A stretch of DNA of 64,000 nt from Sagittula sp048553715 (GTDB lineage: Bacteria > Pseudomonadota > Alphaproteobacteria > Rhodobacterales > Rhodobacteraceae), in contig NZ_JBLZNC010000001.1 in NCBI RefSeq assembly GCF_048553715.1, positions 310,001-374,000 of the forward strand, in the 5' to 3' direction. Below are positions 1 to 7,893 of the stretch, one piece after another. A model generated the notes under the pieces. It had not been told where the DNA came from. It did not search any database and saw nothing but the letters and a program-made list of their open reading frames with translations. Made by a program: the position numbers and the translations under genes. Each line of letters starts with the position of its first letter. Positions within the stretch are counted from its first letter, which is position 1.

Positions 1-1
1 C

Positions 2-109
2 GTGGTGCAGGCGGTGGGGCTGTTCTTTGCCGGTACGTATATCTTGCTGAATGTGGCGGCGGATATTCTGTCGATCCTGTCGAACCCGCGTTTGCGGCAC
101 GCGCGCTAA
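2..109 (+). CDS. ABC transporter permease, C-terminal fragment (DppB/OppB-like)
   Basis: The last 35 codons of a gene that begins left of the window, open from base 2 to a TAA stop. The residues form one hydrophobic helix (LFFAGTYILLNVAADILSIL) followed by a short basic tail ending PRLRHAR. This is how the last membrane helix of DppB/OppB-type permeases usually ends. It lies 13 bases upstream of a DppC-like permease with an AAGGAGGTG ribosome site between them, so it is the first permease of the same importer. Identity rests on this short tail plus position. Confidence 0.75.
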   Translation: MVQAVGLFFAGTYILLNVAADILSILSNPRLRHAR

Positions 110-122
110 AGGAGGTGCTGCT

Positions 123-938
123 ATGAAAGCTTTGAAATCCGCGCCCGTCACCGCGTGGCTGGGCATGATCATCGTCGCGGTTGTTTTGATTACAGGTGTT
201 TTTGCGCCGTGGCTTGCCCCCTATGGCGAGACCGAGATCGTCGCCATGGAGTACGAACCATGGAGCGCGGCCTACCCGCTGGGCACCGACAATCTGGGCC
301 GGGATATGCTGTCGCGTATGATCTTTGGCGCGCGCAACACCGTGGGTCTGGCGCTGCTGACGACGGCGATCGCCTTTTGTCTGGGGGCTGCGGGGGGCAT
401 GTTTGCCGCGCTCAAAGGCGGCTGGATCGACCAGATCCTGTCGCGCGCCATCGATGTGCTGTTGGCGGTGCCGCCGCTGATCCTTGCGCTTATGCTGCTG
501 GCGATTGTCGGCCCGTCGATCCCGAATATGGTGGGTGTGATTGCCGTGATCTACATCGCGCCGGTGTACCGCCTGTCGCGGGCGGCGGCGATGAACGTTG
601 TCTCGCAGGACTTTGTTCAGGCGGCACAACTGCGCGGCGAGGGCACCCTATGGCTGCTGCGCCGCGAGATCCTGCCCAATATCTCCTCGACGCTGGTGGC
701 GGAATTCGGTCTGCGCTTTTGCTTTGTCTTTTTGTTCATCGCGGCCTTGTCGTTTCTCGGGATCGGGATTCAGCCACCCACGGCGGACTGGGGATCGATG
801 GTCAAGGAAAACGCCACGCTGATCACATTCGGTGACATCACGCCGCTGATCCCGGCGGGGGCCATCGCGCTTTTGACCATCGGCATCAATTTCATCGTCG
901 ACTGGATGCTGCATCGCGCCAGCGGTCTGAAAAGCTAA
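123..938 (+). CDS. Dipeptide/oligopeptide ABC transporter permease (DppC/OppC family)
   Basis: A 271-residue inner-membrane permease that with its partner forms the channel of a peptide-type (or nickel/glycoside) importer. The N-terminal helix MIIVAVVLITGVFAPWLAPY is followed by the family signature HPLGTDNLGRD-like PLGTDNLGRDMLSRMIFGAR at about residues 57-76. The cytoplasmic EAA loop (AAQLRGEGTLWLLRREILPN) is near residue 170, and several further helices follow. I chose the ATG at 123 because AAGGAGGTG sits just before it. Longer upstream starts run into the preceding gene. The ATPase gene follows after 15 bases. No binding-protein gene is visible here, so the substrate is not shown. Confidence 0.9.
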   Translation: MKALKSAPVTAWLGMIIVAVVLITGVFAPWLAPYGETEIVAMEYEPWSAAYPLGTDNLGRDMLSRMIFGARNTVGLALLTTAIAFCLGAAGGMFAALKGGWIDQILSRAIDVLLAVPPLILALMLLAIVGPSIPNMVGVIAVIYIAPVYRLSRAAAMNVVSQDFVQAAQLRGEGTLWLLRREILPNISSTLVAEFGLRFCFVFLFIAALSFLGIGIQPPTADWGSMVKENATLITFGDITPLIPAGAIALLTIGINFIVDWMLHRASGLKS

Positions 939-953
939 GCAGAGGATGACGAC

Positions 954-2561
954 ATGGAACAGCTATTGAATATCCGTGGTCTGCGCCTCGAGGCGGGGCC
1001 GGTCAAATCCCCCACGACCATTCTGCACGGTCTGGACCTGACCCTGAACAAGGGCGAGGTTCTGGGCCTTGTGGGCGAAAGCGGCGCGGGCAAAAGTTCT
1101 GCCGGACTGGCCGCGATGGGCTACACCCGTGACGGTGTGCGGATCGCGGGCGGCGAGATCCTGTTCGACGGGATCGACCTTGCACAGGCCGACCGCGCCA
1201 CGTTGCAATCGCTGCACGGTGGGCGTCTGGCCTATGTGGCGCAATCGGCGGCAGCGTCGTTTAATCCGGCGCACCGCCTGATCGACCAGTTCTGCGAGGC
1301 CCCGGCCCTGCACGGCTCGTCCAGCCGGGCGGAGGCACAGGCCGACGCCATCGAGCTCTATCACCAGATGCACCTGCCGGACCCGGAGGGGATCGGCTTT
1401 CGCTATCCCCATCAGGTGTCGGGCGGGCAGTTGCAGCGCGCCATGACGGCGATGGCCATGGCCTGCCGTCCTGATTTGATTGTCTTTGACGAACCCACCA
1501 CAGCGCTGGATGTGACCACCCAGATCGAGGTGCTGGGCGTGATCCGCGACATTGTCGAACGCTACAACACAGCCGCCATTTACATCACCCATGATCTTGC
1601 CGTGGTCAGCCAGATGGCCGACCGCATCTGCGTGATGAAAGACGGCCATGAGGTCGAGACCGCCGAGACGCGCCAGATGCTGGACAACCCGCGCGAGGAC
1701 TACACCCGTTCGCTATGGGCGGTGCGGTCGCTCTCCTGTCCCGACCGTGCAGACACTGAAGAACCGGCGGTGGTCTCGCTCAAGGGGATCAGCGCCAGCT
1801 ACGGCACCGTTCCGGTGCTGCATGATGTCAGTCTGGATCTGATGCCGGGCCGGACCACGGCCATTGTGGGCGAAAGCGGATCGGGGAAATCCACACTGGC
1901 CAAGGTGATCGCGGGCATTCTGCCGCCCAGCGGTGGCACCGTAGAATGGCAGGGCGCGGCTTTGGCCGGGCGCTATCAGGACCGTGACCGTGACACGCTG
2001 CGCCACATCCAGATGGTTTACCAGATGGCGGATACGGCGCTGAACCCGCGCCACACCGTGCGCGAAACGCTGGAACGTCCCGTGCGCTATTTCACGGGGC
2101 TGAAGGGCCGCGCCCTGCGCGACCGTGTGCATCAGCTGATGACGCTGATCGAGCTTGACCCTGAGACCTTTCTGGACCGGCGTATCCCTGAACTGTCGGG
2201 CGGGCAAAAGCAGCGGATCGGCATCGCCCGTGCGCTGGCCGCCGAGCCGGAATTTATCATCTGCGACGAGGTCACAAGCGCGTTGGACCAACTGGTGGCC
2301 GAGGGCATCCTGAAGCTGTTGTTGCGCCTGCAGGAAGAGCTGGGCCTGACCTATATGTTCATCACCCATGATCTGGCCACGGTCGAGGCCATCGCCGACC
2401 ATGTGGTGATCATGCAAAAGGGGCGCATCGTCGAAGAGGGGCCGCGCGCTCGCATCTTTGCCGCGCCGCAACAGGCCTACACGCGCAACCTGCTGGCATC
2501 CGTGCCGCAGATGGATGCGGGCTGGCTGACGCGCGTGCGGGCGGGCACTGCCGTCAGCTAA
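954..2561 (+). CDS. Dipeptide-type ABC transporter ATP-binding protein with two fused NBDs (DppD-DppF fusion)
   Basis: A 535-residue cytoplasmic ATPase carrying both nucleotide-binding domains in one chain. Domain 1 has Walker A GESGAGKS at residues 41-48, signature VSGGQLQ near 155 and Walker B LIVFDEP near 175. Domain 2 has Walker A GESGSGKS at 306-313, signature LSGGQKQ near 414 and Walker B FIICDE near 434. Both have the H-loop THDL. In many importers the two halves are separate DppD and DppF proteins, and the fused form is common in alphaproteobacteria. It closes the operon begun by the two permeases. Its stop overlaps the convergent kinase gene by 8 bases. Confidence 0.92.
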   Translation: MEQLLNIRGLRLEAGPVKSPTTILHGLDLTLNKGEVLGLVGESGAGKSSAGLAAMGYTRDGVRIAGGEILFDGIDLAQADRATLQSLHGGRLAYVAQSAAASFNPAHRLIDQFCEAPALHGSSSRAEAQADAIELYHQMHLPDPEGIGFRYPHQVSGGQLQRAMTAMAMACRPDLIVFDEPTTALDVTTQIEVLGVIRDIVERYNTAAIYITHDLAVVSQMADRICVMKDGHEVETAETRQMLDNPREDYTRSLWAVRSLSCPDRADTEEPAVVSLKGISASYGTVPVLHDVSLDLMPGRTTAIVGESGSGKSTLAKVIAGILPPSGGTVEWQGAALAGRYQDRDRDTLRHIQMVYQMADTALNPRHTVRETLERPVRYFTGLKGRALRDRVHQLMTLIELDPETFLDRRIPELSGGQKQRIGIARALAAEPEFIICDEVTSALDQLVAEGILKLLLRLQEELGLTYMFITHDLATVEAIADHVVIMQKGRIVEEGPRARIFAAPQQAYTRNLLASVPQMDAGWLTRVRAGTAVS

Positions 2562-5106
2562 GCGCCTGTTCCTTTGCGGATGTGGCCGTAAGAACACTTG
2601 AAATCGCGCGCAGCAGGTCTGCGCGCGCCACGGGCTTTTGCATGCGGATGATGTTCGGGGCGCTCAGGGCCGGGGGGCCATCCTCATGCGGTTCAGCAAA
2701 ACCTGTCAGCAAGACGACCGGCAGGTCGGGCTGCTTTTGCCGCAGCTTTTCGGCCAATGCCTCGCCCTGAAGCGGGCCGGGCATCACCATATCTGTGACC
2801 ACCACATCAATGCCCGCGCCAGCATCGAACACGGTCATGGCATGAGCGCCGTCGGCGGCTTCTGACACGCGGTACCCCGCTGCGGCGAGGGTCGTGGACA
2901 GCACCTTGCGCACGGCGGGATCGTCTTCGACCAGCAGGATGTGTTGGTCGGCGCCTTCGGGTCCCGATGCCGTTGACGGGGTCGTGTGTCGCGATGCGGG
3001 CTTGGTGGAGGCGGGAAAGACCAGCCGGAACGTCGTGCCCTTGCCGGGCGTGCTGGTGACGCGCACCGTGCCGCCGGATTGTTTGGCAAAACCTTCGACC
3101 ATGGACAGGCCCAGACCCGATCCTTTGCCCGGACCTTTGGTGGAAAAGAACGGATCAAAGATATGGGGCAGGGTGGCTGCGTCGATCCCGCTGCCCGTGT
3201 CGGTCACCGCCAGTTCCACATAGCGGCCCGGCGGCAGCTCTGCATCGTCCTCGTCCACCACCAGATTGCGGGTGGCAAGGGTCAGGGTCCCGTGGCCGTC
3301 CATGGCATCGCTGGCATTGAGCAACAGGTTCAGCAGCGCGTTCTCAAATGACCCCGCATCCAGCTTCGCCCGCCACAGATCGGGGGCCGTATCGGTGTTC
3401 AGGACCACTGTCTGTGGCAGGGCGCGCTGCATCCAGCTGCGTGCCTCCGAGATAACCGCGTTCAGATCATGGGGTTTCGGGACCAGCCGAGCGCGGCGGG
3501 CAAAGGACAACATGGAGCCGGTCAACTGCGCGCCGCGCTGGCTGGCCGTGATCGCATCGCCGATCAGCTGTTGATCCTCGGAAGACGGATGGCGGTCCCG
3601 GAGCAATTCGAGATTGCCCATGATCACGGCCAGCAGATTGTTGAAATCATGGGCGATGCCACCGGTCAGCTTGCCGATGCTTTCCAGCCGCTGCGCTTTT
3701 TCGGCCATGTCCGATTGGCGATCTGCCTCTTGCAGGGCGGTGACCTCTGCGGTGACATCCAAGACCACCCCGTCAATGCGGTAGGTGCCGTCTTCCAGAT
3801 CGGTGGCATTGCCGTAGAAATCGATCCATGCGTTGGGCGTTCGGGCGCGATTGTGGATCGGCTTGCCCGTGGCCACGTTTTCCAGCATCAGCCGCGCGGC
3901 CTTTTCAATCTCTTCTTGCGGCTTGTCGTGGTCCAGAATGGCTGGATCGTCATAGGCCTGTTGCGGGGTCACCCCCCAGTAATCCACACATTTGTCACTA
4001 AGGTACAGGTGCTGGACCACCCGCGTCGTGGACCAGATGCCTTGATAGATCATGCCGGGAAAGTTCTGCGCCGCGATGTTGAGCCGTTGCAGCAGGGTGT
4101 CACGATCGGCCGCAAGCTGTTCCACATCGGTCACATCGATATGCAACCCGATGTCCAGACCGGCATAGGGGCCATCGGGGGCGGCGCATTGCCAGATCCG
4201 TTTGACGTGGATGACCTCGCCGTCGGCGCGGTACAGGCGCGACACATGGGCCACCGGTGTTCCGTCCGAGCCGCGCAGCTTTTCAATGGTGGCCAGCAGA
4301 CCGTCGCGATCATCGGGATGCTGCATCTCCATCCAGTCCTGAATTGCCACGTCGCACTGGTCGGGCGGCAGGCCGTACATCCGGCGCAGGTTGCGATCCA
4401 GATGCATGCGGCCTGTGGCGCGGTCATAGCGGCAGGCGCCGACCTTGGCCGCGTCATACAGCATGCTCATCTGGCGGGCGCGCAGGTCGCCCATGCGGAT
4501 GTCCCCCGACAGCCGCGCGCTCAGACGCAGGACGGCCCAGACCAGAATGACAGAGCAGCCGGTCACCACATAGGACAGCGCGATCCTTGGCAGCGCAGCG
4601 GCCGTGTCCGGCACCAGCCCTGCGGCAAAAGCTGTCAGAATACCGGCGCTGTGCAAAACCACCATGATGCCCAAGGCCCAGCCGAGCGCCGCCAGCGGCG
4701 GGTCGGGCCAGCGCGGGGCATAGACGCAGCGGCGCATCACCAGCCCCGCCGCCAGATACGCAGCTTGCGTGCCGATCCCGACCAGTGCCATGCCGCCATG
4801 TGCCATATCGGGACCGTGTACCATTCGACACAGGGCCATCACGGCCAGTGTCACCAATCCCACGCGCAGCCCGCCGATATAGCCCGCAAACAGCACGACA
4901 CCGGCCACGGCGTTAATGCTGCCGCCACTATCGGGCATGATCAGACCGGCGCGCATCACAACCAGCGCGGCGATGCCAAAGGCCGCGCCCAAGGCCAATC
5001 GTGACATCAGGTTTCTGCCGTCAAAGCCGCGATAGACATAGGCGAAGTGCAACAGCCCGCCGAGCAATGGCAGGGCCAGCAGACTGTCGATGACAAAGGA
5101 GAACAT
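2554..5106 (-). CDS. Membrane-bound hybrid histidine kinase with PAS domains and receiver
   Basis: An 850-residue hybrid sensor kinase. Residues 1-200 form about six hydrophobic segments resembling the 5TM LytS/YhcK-type sensor module. Residues 210-460 hold two PAS-like regions. Residues 470-535 are the HisKA dimerisation domain with phospho-acceptor H486 in GGIAHDFNNLL. Residues 585-700 are the HATPase with N-box LNLLLNASDAM, G1 DTGSG and G2 GKGSGLGL. Residues 722-840 are a receiver with acceptor D772 (VVVTDMVMPG) and conserved K824. The ATG at 5106 is preferred over a GTG ten codons upstream because the transmembrane region starts there and GGAAG precedes it. There is no adjacent response regulator, so the output pathway is unknown. 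Confidence 0.88.
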   Translation of the reverse strand: MFSFVIDSLLALPLLGGLLHFAYVYRGFDGRNLMSRLALGAAFGIAALVVMRAGLIMPDSGGSINAVAGVVLFAGYIGGLRVGLVTLAVMALCRMVHGPDMAHGGMALVGIGTQAAYLAAGLVMRRCVYAPRWPDPPLAALGWALGIMVVLHSAGILTAFAAGLVPDTAAALPRIALSYVVTGCSVILVWAVLRLSARLSGDIRMGDLRARQMSMLYDAAKVGACRYDRATGRMHLDRNLRRMYGLPPDQCDVAIQDWMEMQHPDDRDGLLATIEKLRGSDGTPVAHVSRLYRADGEVIHVKRIWQCAAPDGPYAGLDIGLHIDVTDVEQLAADRDTLLQRLNIAAQNFPGMIYQGIWSTTRVVQHLYLSDKCVDYWGVTPQQAYDDPAILDHDKPQEEIEKAARLMLENVATGKPIHNRARTPNAWIDFYGNATDLEDGTYRIDGVVLDVTAEVTALQEADRQSDMAEKAQRLESIGKLTGGIAHDFNNLLAVIMGNLELLRDRHPSSEDQQLIGDAITASQRGAQLTGSMLSFARRARLVPKPHDLNAVISEARSWMQRALPQTVVLNTDTAPDLWRAKLDAGSFENALLNLLLNASDAMDGHGTLTLATRNLVVDEDDAELPPGRYVELAVTDTGSGIDAATLPHIFDPFFSTKGPGKGSGLGLSMVEGFAKQSGGTVRVTSTPGKGTTFRLVFPASTKPASRHTTPSTASGPEGADQHILLVEDDPAVRKVLSTTLAAAGYRVSEAADGAHAMTVFDAGAGIDVVVTDMVMPGPLQGEALAEKLRQKQPDLPVVLLTGFAEPHEDGPPALSAPNIIRMQKPVARADLLRAISSVLTATSAKEQALS

Positions 5107-5219
5107 AAAACTGGCTTCCAAGGCTGAGCGCTGCACCAGCCGCGCGCGGTTTGAACGAACGCGACACCGGATCGTGATGCCCGAACAGCCACGGGGGCGC
5201 GCTTTCGTGCGCCCAATGC

Positions 5220-5241
5220 GTTAACCGTATCAGTTAACCAT
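5220..5241. promoter_or_regulatory. Tandem GTTAACC motifs, CtrA half-site-like
   Basis: GTTAACC occurs at 5220-5226 and again at 5233-5239. The second copy extends to TTAACCAT, the CtrA half-site known from Caulobacter. The two TTAA cores are 9 bases apart rather than the canonical 7, so this is only CtrA-like. It lies about 115-135 bases upstream of the hybrid kinase start codon. Function is inferred. Confidence 0.35.
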
Positions 5242-5304
5242 TGTCTCATCTACATTTTTAACAACCTGCACGGGCATAGGGTCCAAATACGCTTGGATGC
5301 AGGA

Positions 5305-5781
5305 TCAGTTGCCCAAAATCAGGCAGGTGGTCGTGCCGAAAGCCACCACACGATCCTGAACGTCGTAAATCTTGGCCTCGGATGTGGCGGTGCGCCGCCC
5401 CAGTGAGATCAACAAACCTTCGCAGCGATAGGTCTCGCCGACCTTTGGCGCGCGGGTCAGGTTGGTTTTCACCTCGACGGTGGTATAGCCTATGCCCGCA
5501 GGCAGGGCTGAATGCACCGCACAACCCAATGCGCTGTCCAGCACCGTCATCGCCCAGCCGCCGTGCACCCCACCCATAGGATTGATAAAGTTGGCCGGCG
5601 GGGAACAGGTCCAGATGACGCGGCCTTCTGCGACCTCGGTCATCCACTGGTTCGAGATCTCCGACACCGGGGGCGAGGGCAGCTCTCCGGCGATCATTTT
5701 GCGAAACAGCTCGAGGCCCGACATGGACATCATTGTGTCCAAGGGAATGGACCCCAGCGGACGGTCAGGGCGGGTGGTCAT
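5305..5781 (-). CDS. PaaI-family hotdog-fold thioesterase
   Basis: A 158-residue cytoplasmic protein, the usual length for PaaI/YbgC-type acyl-CoA thioesterases. The active-site region reads NPMGGVHGGWAMTVLDSALG, with the HGG turn and the following acidic residue in the central helix as in the 4HBT family. The C-terminal half (EVKTNLTRAPKVGETYRCEG) matches the hotdog sheet. The ATG at 5781 is preceded by AGAAGGAT. The natural acyl-CoA is not indicated. It is a single-gene unit between the kinase gene and a divergent phosphatidyltransferase gene. Confidence 0.85.
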   Translation of the reverse strand: MTTRPDRPLGSIPLDTMMSMSGLELFRKMIAGELPSPPVSEISNQWMTEVAEGRVIWTCSPPANFINPMGGVHGGWAMTVLDSALGCAVHSALPAGIGYTTVEVKTNLTRAPKVGETYRCEGLLISLGRRTATSEAKIYDVQDRVVAFGTTTCLILGN

Positions 5782-5869
5782 CGGGGGCGATCCTTCTAGC
5801 TGTGTTTCAAGCGCGTCTAACGCGCCCTAGCTATGACGACACGGCAACTTATGTGCAAAGGTTGAAAAG

Positions 5870-5887
5870 GTTGATGGTACAATCAAC
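5870..5887. promoter_or_regulatory. Perfect 6-bp inverted repeat GTTGAT-N6-ATCAAC, operator-like
   Basis: GTTGAT and ATCAAC form a perfect dyad with a six-base spacer in the intergenic space between the divergent thioesterase and phosphatidyltransferase genes. It resembles an FNR/CRP box (TTGAT-N4-ATCAA), but the spacer is two bases too long. The 266-base gap otherwise shows no gene longer than about 15 codons. Confidence 0.3.
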
Positions 5888-6047
5888 GCGCGGCAGGTGT
5901 GTCACGCACAGATCAAGCGAACGTCACTTTTGTGACAGCCACTTGGCGGGTATCAAGCGCCAAAAGATGAGCGCACAACCATGACCGAAGGACCGCAAAG
6001 GTGGCCAAGATGCCGTTACCGTCCATGATCCGCAGCGAGACCGACCA

Positions 6048-6680
6048 ATGATCGACAGCGCGCTTTTGCCTATGCAGCGCAGCCTGATGGACCCGCCCGC
6101 CCGCTGGCTGGCGGCACGCGGTGTGGCCGCCGATCAGGTGACCGTGACGGGATTCGCCATCGGCCTTTTGGCGGTGTTCGCCATCGCGTGGGGGCTGTGG
6201 TCGGTGGGTCTGGTTCTGATCTTGCTGAACCGGCTGTGTGACGGGCTGGACGGTGCCTTGGCGCGACGTGTGGGCACAACAGACCGGGGGGCATTTCTGG
6301 ACATCGCACTGGACTTTGCCTTCTACGCGCTGGTGCCAGTGGGCGTGGCCTTTGCCGATCCTGCGGCCAATGCACTGCCTGCCGCCGTTCTGATCGCGGC
6401 CTTTGTGGGGACGGGGTCGTCCTTTCTGGCGTTTTCGACCATCGCCGCGCAAAAGGGGCTGACCGCCGACGCCTATCCGTCCAAGGGGATCTATTACCTT
6501 GGCGGGTTGACCGAAGGGTTCGAAACCATCGTATTCTTCATCCTGATCTGCCTGCTGCCGCAGTATTTCGCGCCGATGGCCTACGGGTTCGCTGCCGCCT
6601 GCGCGCTGACCACAGCCATCCGCTGGCATCAGGGCTGGGTCGCCTTTGGCCCGCAGGACACGCCGCACGACAAGACCTAA
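6048..6680 (+). CDS. CDP-alcohol phosphatidyltransferase family protein (YnjF-like)
   Basis: A 210-residue inner-membrane enzyme of the CDP-alcohol phosphotransferase family, which transfers a phosphatidyl (or similar) group from a CDP-linked donor to an alcohol. The diagnostic motif D-G-x2-A-R-x8-G-x3-D-x3-D is seen near residues 65-87: CDGLDGALARRVGTTDRGAFLDIALD. Several hydrophobic helices follow. It sits 25 bases upstream of a ynjB-like gene. In E. coli, ynjF lies in the same neighbourhood as ynjBCD, which supports the family assignment. The acceptor alcohol is unknown. There is no clear Shine-Dalgarno; this ATG gives the expected N-terminus. Confidence 0.82.
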   Translation: MIDSALLPMQRSLMDPPARWLAARGVAADQVTVTGFAIGLLAVFAIAWGLWSVGLVLILLNRLCDGLDGALARRVGTTDRGAFLDIALDFAFYALVPVGVAFADPAANALPAAVLIAAFVGTGSSFLAFSTIAAQKGLTADAYPSKGIYYLGGLTEGFETIVFFILICLLPQYFAPMAYGFAAACALTTAIRWHQGWVAFGPQDTPHDKT

Positions 6681-6705
6681 GCCATCAACGACCGAGGAGA
6701 CTTTG

Positions 6706-7893
6706 ATGCGTACACCGATGATCGCAGCCCTGGCGGCTGCGCTGGCCACCACCGCCTATGCGGACGATTGGCAAAGCACGCTGGAGGCTGCGCGCGGCCA
6801 GACCGTGTATTGGCATGCCTGGGGCGGCGATGCGCGCACCAACGGCTTTATCGAATGGGTCAGTGAACAGACGCAGGAACAGTTCGGTGTCAGCGTTGAA
6901 CAGGTCAAGCTGAGCGACACCGCCGAGGCGGTGACCCGCGTGATCTCGGAAAAGGCCGCCGGCCGTGACGAGGGCGGCGCGGTCGATATGATCTGGATCA
7001 ACGGTCCGAACTTTCTGACTATGAAAGAACAGGGGCTGCTGCATGGCCCATTTGTCGCGGATCTGCCCAATGCGCAGTATCTGGACCTGTCTGACGGCGC
7101 AGCGGCTGCGGTGGATTTCACCGTGCCGGTCGAGGGCATGGAAAGCCCGTGGCGGCTGGCAAAGTTTGTCTTTTCCTACGATTCCGCGCGGGTGGAGACA
7201 CCGCCCGCCAGCATGGCCGATTTTGTCAGCTGGGCCGAGGCCAATCCCGGCCGGTTCACCCATCCCGATCCGTCGAATTTCATGGGGGCCACTTTTCTGA
7301 AGCAGGCTTTGGTCGAACTGGCACCGGAGCGGGGCGCGTTGCAGCAGCCGGTCACCGAAGACAGCTATGACGCGACGGTTGCGCCCTTGTGGGCGTGGTA
7401 CGATGCCTTGCGTCCCAACATGTGGCTCGGCGGAGAAGCCTTTCCCGAGAATGAATCCGTGCAGCAGCAGATGATGAACGACGGCGAGATCGACATTGCC
7501 ATGTCGTTTGATCCGGCCTCGACTGCGGCTGCGATCGAACAGGGTCTGCTGCCTGAGAGCGCGCGGGTTTTTGTCCCCGAGGGCGGCACCATCGGCAACA
7601 TCAGCTTTGTGGGCATTCCCTACAACGCGGCCAACCGCGAAGGTGCCGAAGTGGTGGCGAACTTCCTGCTGGCGCCAGCGACACAGGCGCATATGCAAAA
7701 CATCGAGGTGCTGGGATCTTTCTCCGTGCTGGACCCGTCCAAGCTGGATGCCGAGGGCCAGGCCGCGTTTGATGCGCTGCCCACGGCACCGGCGCTGCCT
7801 GCGCTGGAGGATCTTGGTGCGACCCTGATCGAGCCGCATCCCAGCTGGATGACCCGTCTGGTTGACGATTTCGCGGCGCGCTACACCCGGTGA
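6706..7893 (+). CDS. ynjB: ABC transporter substrate-binding protein (YnjB-like)
   Basis: A 395-residue periplasmic binding protein. The first 20 residues form a signal peptide (MRTPMIAALAAALATTAYA, cut before DDW). The mature part has the YnjB-type start WQSTLEAARGQTVYWHAWGGD and the family motif DMIWINGPNF. The ATG at 6706 is chosen because GAGGAGA precedes it and the signal peptide begins there; upstream codons in frame belong to the previous gene's 3' end. Its stop overlaps the GTG start of the permease. E. coli YnjB is a predicted binding protein of an importer whose substrate is unsettled (thiamine has been suggested), so I do not name one. Confidence 0.85.
   Translation: MRTPMIAALAAALATTAYADDWQSTLEAARGQTVYWHAWGGDARTNGFIEWVSEQTQEQFGVSVEQVKLSDTAEAVTRVISEKAAGRDEGGAVDMIWINGPNFLTMKEQGLLHGPFVADLPNAQYLDLSDGAAAAVDFTVPVEGMESPWRLAKFVFSYDSARVETPPASMADFVSWAEANPGRFTHPDPSNFMGATFLKQALVELAPERGALQQPVTEDSYDATVAPLWAWYDALRPNMWLGGEAFPENESVQQQMMNDGEIDIAMSFDPASTAAAIEQGLLPESARVFVPEGGTIGNISFVGIPYNAANREGAEVVANFLLAPATQAHMQNIEVLGSFSVLDPSKLDAEGQAAFDALPTAPALPALEDLGATLIEPHPSWMTRLVDDFAARYTR

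Noticed and set aside
3469..5004. 511-codon plus-strand open frame opposite the hybrid kinase
   Set aside because: It is antisense to a kinase with all catalytic boxes; its translation is Arg/Gln/His-rich with no domain. High-GC DNA commonly leaves such shadow frames open.
5870..5887. FNR box upstream of the phosphatidyltransferase gene
   Set aside because: The half-sites match but the spacer is six bases rather than four; kept only as an unassigned dyad.
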